The position numbers and the translations under genes were made by a program. 64,000 nucleotides of DNA. Origin: Hymenobacter aquaticus (GTDB lineage Bacteria; Bacteroidota; Bacteroidia; Cytophagales; Hymenobacteraceae). Location of the stretch: positions 2,666,001-2,730,000 of the forward strand of contig NZ_SRLC01000001.1 in NCBI RefSeq assembly GCF_004765605.1. The letters run 5' to 3'. How positions within the stretch are numbered: position 1 is the stretch's first letter; each line of letters starts with the position of its first letter. Of this stretch, positions 59,381 to 64,000 are shown one piece after another. The notes under the pieces are model-generated. The model saw nothing but the letters and a program-made list of their open reading frames with translations. It had not been told where the DNA came from and searched no databases.

Positions 59381-60910
59381 ATGACCTCCTCGCCCCTTCC
59401 TTCCGAAGCAGCCCTGCCCCCGTTGGCCCCGCCCGCCGCGGAGGCACCCGCGGGCAACAACCTGTTTCCGGTATTTCTGAAGCTGGAAAAGTTTCGGGTG
59501 CTGGTGGTGGGCGGCGGGGCCGTGGGCCTGGAAAAGCTGGCCGCCATTTTGGGCAACAGCCCCGCCACGGCCGTCACGGTGGTCAGTGAGACCTTCCTGC
59601 CCGGCATTGTGCTGCTGGCCGAGCAGCACCCTCAACTGCAGCTGCGCCACCACGCTTACACGCACGTCGATCTGGTGGGCCACGACATCATCTTCGTGGC
59701 TACCGATAACCCCGTGCTCAACCGCGGCATCAAGGCCCACGCCGCCGACCTGGGCCTGCTCTGCAACGTGGCCGACACGCCCGACGAGTGCGACTTTTAC
59801 CTGGGTTCCATCGTGCAGAAAGGCGACCTGAAAATTGCCATTTCCACCAACGGTAAGTCGCCCACGGTGGCCAAGCGCCTGCGCGCGGTGCTCGCCGACG
59901 CCCTGCCCAACGAGTTGCAGGAGGTCTTGCAGCACATGACCATCATCCGGGGCAAGCTGGCCGGCGACTTTGCCAACAAGGTGAAGTCGCTGAACGCCGT
60001 GACGGCCGAGCTGGCCGGCGGGCCAGCCTACGAGTCGCCGGCGGCCAAGCGCTGGCGCAAGATTGCCACGGCCTCGCTGCTGGCCTTCGCGGGCATGCTG
60101 GTCTTCAACATTCTGTCGTACTACGTCACCTGGGACCAGGTGTGGGGCGTGGCCTCCAACGCCCGGATGTTCTACATCTTCGTGGCCATCGGCTTCGGCG
60201 CCCAGCTCATCGACGGGCTGCTGGGCATGGGCTACGGCGTCGTCACGGCCATTAGCCTGATGAGCATCAACATTGCGCCGGCGGCCGTGAGTGCCAGCAT
60301 TCATACCGCCGAAATGTTTGCCAGCGGGGCCTCGGGCTACCACCACTACCGCTTCGGCAACGTGAACAAGAAGCTGTTCAAGGTGCTGCTGATTCCGGGC
60401 GTGCTGGGGGCCATTACGGGGGCCTACCTGTTGTCGCGCTTCGGCGAAACCTACGGGGCCTACGTCAAGCCCCTGCTGGCCGTGTACCTGCTGCTGCTGG
60501 GCCTGCGCATCCTGACCAAAGCCTTCAGCAAGCCCGGCAAAGGCCGCACCAAGCACAAGAAGCTCGGGCTGCTGGCCGCGGCCGGCGGCTTCCTCGACTC
60601 CTTCGGCGGCGGCGGCTGGGGCCCGCTCGTGACCAGCACCCTCATTGCCGGGGGCCGCACCCCGCAGTACGTTATCGGCTCGGTCAGCGTCACGGAGTTC
60701 TTCGTCACCTTCGCCAGCGCCGTCACGTTTTTTGCCACCATCGGCATCACCCACTGGCAGATTATTCTGGGCCTGGTGGTAGGCGGCATTGCCGCCGCCC
60801 CGTTTGCCGCCCGCCTGGCCGGCCGCATTCCCACGCGCTGGATGTTCGTGGGCGTGGGCTTGATGGTGATTGTGTGGAGCCTCTGGGCCCTGCGCCGGCT
60901 GTTTATGTAG
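59381..60910 (+). CDS. Precorrin-2 dehydrogenase / TSUP transporter fusion
   Basis: A 509-residue fusion. Residues 28-215 match the N-terminal half of CysG (siroheme synthase: precorrin-2 dehydrogenase and ferrochelatase), with NAD-binding VLVVGGGAVGLEKLAAIL, FVATDNPVLNRGI, VADTPDECDFYLGSIV and ISTNGKSPTVAKRLR. From about 225 to the end there are eight membrane helices of the TauE/SafE (TSUP) family, with GFGAQLIDGLLGMGYGVVTA and GFLDSFGGGGWGPLVTSTL as the paired repeat motifs. It joins the last step of siroheme making to a transporter for sulfite, sulfate or a sulfonate. With CobA it completes siroheme synthesis. Its 3' end overlaps the next convergent gene by 8 bases. Confidence 0.92.
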   Translation: MTSSPLPSEAALPPLAPPAAEAPAGNNLFPVFLKLEKFRVLVVGGGAVGLEKLAAILGNSPATAVTVVSETFLPGIVLLAEQHPQLQLRHHAYTHVDLVGHDIIFVATDNPVLNRGIKAHAADLGLLCNVADTPDECDFYLGSIVQKGDLKIAISTNGKSPTVAKRLRAVLADALPNELQEVLQHMTIIRGKLAGDFANKVKSLNAVTAELAGGPAYESPAAKRWRKIATASLLAFAGMLVFNILSYYVTWDQVWGVASNARMFYIFVAIGFGAQLIDGLLGMGYGVVTAISLMSINIAPAAVSASIHTAEMFASGASGYHHYRFGNVNKKLFKVLLIPGVLGAITGAYLLSRFGETYGAYVKPLLAVYLLLLGLRILTKAFSKPGKGRTKHKKLGLLAAAGGFLDSFGGGGWGPLVTSTLIAGGRTPQYVIGSVSVTEFFVTFASAVTFFATIGITHWQIILGLVVGGIAAAPFAARLAGRIPTRWMFVGVGLMVIVWSLWALRRLFM

Positions 60911-63215
60911 TCGGTAGCTGCTGGGCGGCGGGCCATTCCCCGTCGTCCGGCACCGCCGGAATAGCAATAGCCACGGTGGTGCCCGCCCCGGGAACGGTCG
61001 TTATCCGGGTAGTGCCGTTGAGCAGCTTCACCCGGTCGTGAATGGTTTTGAGCCCGATGCCTTGCGTGCCGTTGTGCTCCGGGTCGAAGCCCCGGCCATT
61101 GTCCTGCACCACGAGCTGCACCGCGTGCGGCTGCCGGGTCACGGTCACCGAGCCCTGCGTGGCCCGGGCGTGCTTCACGATGTTGTTGACCAGCTCCTGC
61201 ACCAGCCGGAACAGGGCCAGATCCAGGTATTTCTCCAGCCGGGGGCCCGGGCCCACTACCTGACACCGCAGGCGCAGCTTACCGTGGCTCATGTGCCGGC
61301 ACACGTCCCGGATGGCGGCTTCCAGCCCAAAGTCTTCCAGCGTGGTCGGAATCAGCTCGTGGGAAATAGTGCGGGTAGTGCTGATGGCGTCGGAGAGAAA
61401 CTCTCCGGCCTGGCGCAGGGCCGTGGCCTGGCGCTGACTATTGGTCCGCTCAGGCTCCACGACCAGCTGCTCCAGCTGCAGCTTGGTGGCGTAGAGCACC
61501 TGGCCCAGCCCGTTGTGCAGGCTTTCGGCAATGCGGCGGCGCTCTACTTCCTGGGCTTCCAGCACGGCGTTCAGCAGCTGCTTCTGTTGGGAAAGCTGCA
61601 GGCGCAAGTGCTCTTTCTCCAGGCGCTTGATGTCGGTAACATCGTGGCCAATGGCCAGCACGCTGCGCACCGTGCCGTCGTCGGCTACCTCGGGCACCAG
61701 ACGCGAGTAAAAGTACTTCGTGCCCGTTGCCGTTTCGGCCGAGTTGTAGTGGTCCTGGGCCTGGGCGCTGCTGAAGACGAGGCGCAGCTTGGCCATCCAG
61801 GGGCCGGCCACGTCCTGGTGGTGCTGCATGTCCAGGTTGGTTTTGCCCAGCAGCGCGCTCAGGGGCTGCTTCATCCGCTGGCAGAACGCGCCGTTGGCGA
61901 AGCGCAGCCGCAGGTCCGGGTCCCAGCGCGTAATCAGGTCGGGAGTGTTTTCGACCAGGGCCTGAAACTGGGCGGCGCTTTCCCGCGCTTCCTTTTCCGC
62001 CTGCTTCATCTCCGTTATGTCCTGCACCGTGCCGTAGAGGCGGCCCTCCCCGCCCGGCCGGGCCTGAATCCGGGTTTCGACGATCCGGACGCTGCCATCG
62101 TGGCGCACGATGCGGTGCACGAAACTACACGCCGACACCGCCGCCGTGGCCTGCCGCATCATCTCCGCAAAAACGTGCACGTCGTCGGGATGCACCAGGC
62201 TCAGGGATTTTTCCACCGTAACGGCGGCGCGCTGGGGCTCCAGGCCGTGAATCCGGTAGAGCTCATCGGTCCAGTAAATCTGCTGGCTGGCGGCATCTAC
62301 TTCGAAGCTGCCGATGTGGCCAATGGCCTGCGACTCTTTCAGGCGCTGGTGCTCCTGGCGCAGCCGCTCGCGCGCCTCTTTCACCTCCTGAATGTCGTAG
62401 AGCAGCACAATCAGGCCGTCGGCGGTGGGGGTGGCCGACATGTACACCCAGCGCCCCAGGATGCTGCACAGGTACTCGCCTTCGGCCCGCTGCCGGGTAT
62501 CGAGGGCCCGCCGGATGATGTGCTGGCTTTCGGCACTCACGCGCAGCGCGCTGGTTTGCCAGATGCTCTGCCCCAGCAGCTCGGCCTTGCTCACGGCCAG
62601 CATCTGCTCGGCCTGCCGGTTGAGGTACGTAAACTCGCCGGTCAGGCTCAGCTCCAGGTAGGCTTCGCCGATGGTGTCCAGAATGGCGTTGGCTTTCTGC
62701 AGCTGCTGCACCAGCAGGCGGTTGTTAGCAATCAGCGCCCGGGTCAGGTCTACCTCGCGGCTCAGGTCCTCGATGCGGTGGCCCTGCCGCACCAGCTCGG
62801 TCACGTCGCTCACCTGGTTGATGATGCAGCGCACCGAGCCGTCGGGGGCCAGCACCGGGGAGTTCTGCACGCGCCAGTACTTCTCCTCGAATTCCGCTTC
62901 GGGGCCCGGCCCGCGCACGTCGTAGCGCTGCATGGGCAGCTGGTCGGGCAGGCCCGTGGCCAGCACCCGCGCAAAGGAAGCCCGCAGCCGCTCCTTGCTG
63001 GCGGCCGAGGGCTCCCGGGGGTTTTCGGGGAAAATGTCGAACACCGACCGGCCCACGATATCCGCGCGCACGGTGCCCGTGACGGCCAGGTACGCGTCGG
63101 TGGCCGTGAGCACCAGCAGCTCCGGCGTCAGGAACAGATACCGTTCCGGCAGAGCTTCGTAGGCCCCCAGTACCTCGGGGCTCAGCAGCGTAGATGATAG
63201 AGGGGCGGCCAGCAT
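60903..63215 (-). CDS. Multi-PAS sensor histidine kinase
   Basis: A 770-residue cytoplasmic sensor. There are about four PAS modules: the first near 20-145 (PERYLFLTPELLVLTATDAY to VTELVRQG), then near 180-290, 305-420 (WTDELYRIHGLEPQRAAV) and 430-550. The kinase is of the HPK7/NarL-partner type: VERRRIAESLHNGLGQVLYATKL with phospho-acceptor His567, and an ATPase domain with LVQELVNNIVKHA and VQDNGRGFDPEHNGTQGIGLKTI. No membrane segment is seen. Its response regulator is not in view. Not obviously part of the sulfur system; it faces that operon. Confidence 0.9.
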   Translation of the reverse strand: MLAAPLSSTLLSPEVLGAYEALPERYLFLTPELLVLTATDAYLAVTGTVRADIVGRSVFDIFPENPREPSAASKERLRASFARVLATGLPDQLPMQRYDVRGPGPEAEFEEKYWRVQNSPVLAPDGSVRCIINQVSDVTELVRQGHRIEDLSREVDLTRALIANNRLLVQQLQKANAILDTIGEAYLELSLTGEFTYLNRQAEQMLAVSKAELLGQSIWQTSALRVSAESQHIIRRALDTRQRAEGEYLCSILGRWVYMSATPTADGLIVLLYDIQEVKEARERLRQEHQRLKESQAIGHIGSFEVDAASQQIYWTDELYRIHGLEPQRAAVTVEKSLSLVHPDDVHVFAEMMRQATAAVSACSFVHRIVRHDGSVRIVETRIQARPGGEGRLYGTVQDITEMKQAEKEARESAAQFQALVENTPDLITRWDPDLRLRFANGAFCQRMKQPLSALLGKTNLDMQHHQDVAGPWMAKLRLVFSSAQAQDHYNSAETATGTKYFYSRLVPEVADDGTVRSVLAIGHDVTDIKRLEKEHLRLQLSQQKQLLNAVLEAQEVERRRIAESLHNGLGQVLYATKLQLEQLVVEPERTNSQRQATALRQAGEFLSDAISTTRTISHELIPTTLEDFGLEAAIRDVCRHMSHGKLRLRCQVVGPGPRLEKYLDLALFRLVQELVNNIVKHARATQGSVTVTRQPHAVQLVVQDNGRGFDPEHNGTQGIGLKTIHDRVKLLNGTTRITTVPGAGTTVAIAIPAVPDDGEWPAAQQLPTT

Positions 63216-63684
63216 TGCTTCAGCGGAGCGACAAAAAGAAACCGTAAGATATCATTCTTCGCCCTTCGGATACCTAACCAGGCCGGAGAACATTCCGGGT
63301 CCGCCGGGGCCAGCGGCGTGCAACCTCCCCGCCACCGGCCCGACTTTGCCACCGCGTGGCTTTCCGTACTGGCCGGTCGCGCGGCCCGGTTTTCCGAATC
63401 CATAACTTTTCCCGGGCGCTGTGGTTTAACAGGCTTGCGGCTCCTTGGCTCAGGCGAAGGAACCCGGCCGCGGCAAGACGTGCCGCGGGCTACAAGTCGT
63501 TCTTTATCAAGCACCGCTGCCGCCCCCAGTCCGCAGCAGTGCTCTTACGCCGCGCTATTCCGCCCCCGAACGCCCCCCACGTCCGGCATCCCTTTTCTCT
63601 CTGGTGCTTGCCCGCTGCTCTCCGGCTCCGGGCAAAACCCGTATGCAACCGTCGCCCCCGGCTGGCGCCGCCGTTTACCACGCT
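63216..63684. other. Intergenic region between divergent genes
   Basis: About 470 bases between the histidine kinase start and the efflux gene start. No coding frame with supporting features, no exact TAnnTTTG box and no strong hairpin was found. GCCGCGGCAAGACGTGCCGC at 63467 is a short inverted repeat. Confidence 0.4.
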
Positions 63685-64000
63685 ATGAAAACAACCCAAC
63701 CAGCTATCTGGTCCTTGCTCGGCCTGTTCCTGCTTGCCCCGTTTCTGGGCGCGGCCCAACCCACGGCGCCGCCGCCCACCACGCCCTACACCCTGGAGCA
63801 GTGCCTGCAGTTTGCCCTGCAAAATCAGCCCCTGCTGCGCCAGGCCCGCATCGATGAGGAAACCAACGAGGCCAACATCCGGGTGGGGCTGGCCGGCTGG
63901 CTGCCCCAGGTGGGCCTCAACGCCACCGGCCAGCACTACTTTCAGCTGCCCTACACCGTGTTTCCCAACGCCGAGGGCGTGAACGTGCCGCGCCAGATTG
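63685..64000 (+). CDS. TolC family outer membrane efflux protein, N-terminal fragment
   Basis: The first 105 residues of a TolC-like outer membrane channel for efflux pumps; the rest lies past the window edge. A signal peptide (SLLGLFLLAPFLGAA-QP) leads to TPYTLEQCLQFALQNQPLLRQARIDEE, the usual first helix of the family, and then GLAGWLPQVGLNATG. The ATG at 63685 is preferred; an in-frame ATG 14 codons earlier would weaken the signal peptide. Membrane-fusion and pump genes would be expected just downstream. Confidence 0.88.
   Translation, partial: MKTTQPAIWSLLGLFLLAPFLGAAQPTAPPPTTPYTLEQCLQFALQNQPLLRQARIDEETNEANIRVGLAGWLPQVGLNATGQHYFQLPYTVFPNAEGVNVPRQI

Overview
The window is chromosomal DNA of a high-GC member of the Bacteroidota, most likely Hymenobacter or a close relative. 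Several proteins end in type IX secretion (T9SS) sorting domains. Promoters fit the Bacteroidota form (TTG, about 20 bases, TAnnTTTG), and Shine-Dalgarno sites are largely absent. Other pointers are a DUF2339 membrane giant, a TonB receptor with a carboxypeptidase-like N-terminal domain, and a TSUP transporter fused to a siroheme enzyme. The genus is inferred from these traits; no 16S or marker search was possible. No tRNA or rRNA gene was seen.

Layout. 1-13.7 kb is mostly housekeeping: the start of metG, a Lys/Ala-rich protein, DUF3050, MsrB, TypA/BipA, a T9SS protein, acylphosphatase, an rRNA methyltransferase-like enzyme, a CHASE3 histidine kinase with its response regulator, an Nth-like glycosylase, DUF167, a ZIP transporter and AmtB. 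14-21 kb holds a glycosyltransferase-polysaccharide deacetylase fusion, malic enzyme, a threonine synthase-like enzyme and a LysR regulator. 21-34 kb holds the DUF2339 protein with an internal duplication, a class D beta-lactamase, small lipoproteins, two T9SS proteins and a Tat-type oxidoreductase.

34.8-37.5 kb is an unusual repeat island. Three arrays of short hairpin units, mostly with a 50-base period, surround an XRE regulator with a duplicated operator and an IS200-like Y1 transposase gene. A 67-base inverted repeat brackets the transposase. 37.5-46.3 kb carries the alpha-2-macroglobulin/PBP1C pair, split by a REP-associated tyrosine transposase (RAYT) between its REP repeats.

46.4-60.9 kb is an assimilatory sulfate reduction and siroheme cluster: cysH, cysD, cysN, cobA, cysJ, a TonB receptor, a DUF2490 protein, cysI and a precorrin-2 dehydrogenase/TSUP fusion. 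Sulfate is activated by CysDN, APS is reduced by an iron-sulfur APS reductase, sulfite is reduced by CysJI, and siroheme is made by CobA plus the fusion protein. A SAM-I riboswitch precedes it, followed by a 32-codon reading frame ending in Cys and Met codons and a terminator. A second Cys-rich mini-ORF with two mutually exclusive hairpins precedes the TonB receptor. These two stacked sulfur-sensing leaders are the most interesting signal here. Nearly every junction in the cluster also carries a long inverted repeat, from several unrelated families. The window closes with a PAS-domain histidine kinase and the start of a TolC-like efflux gene.
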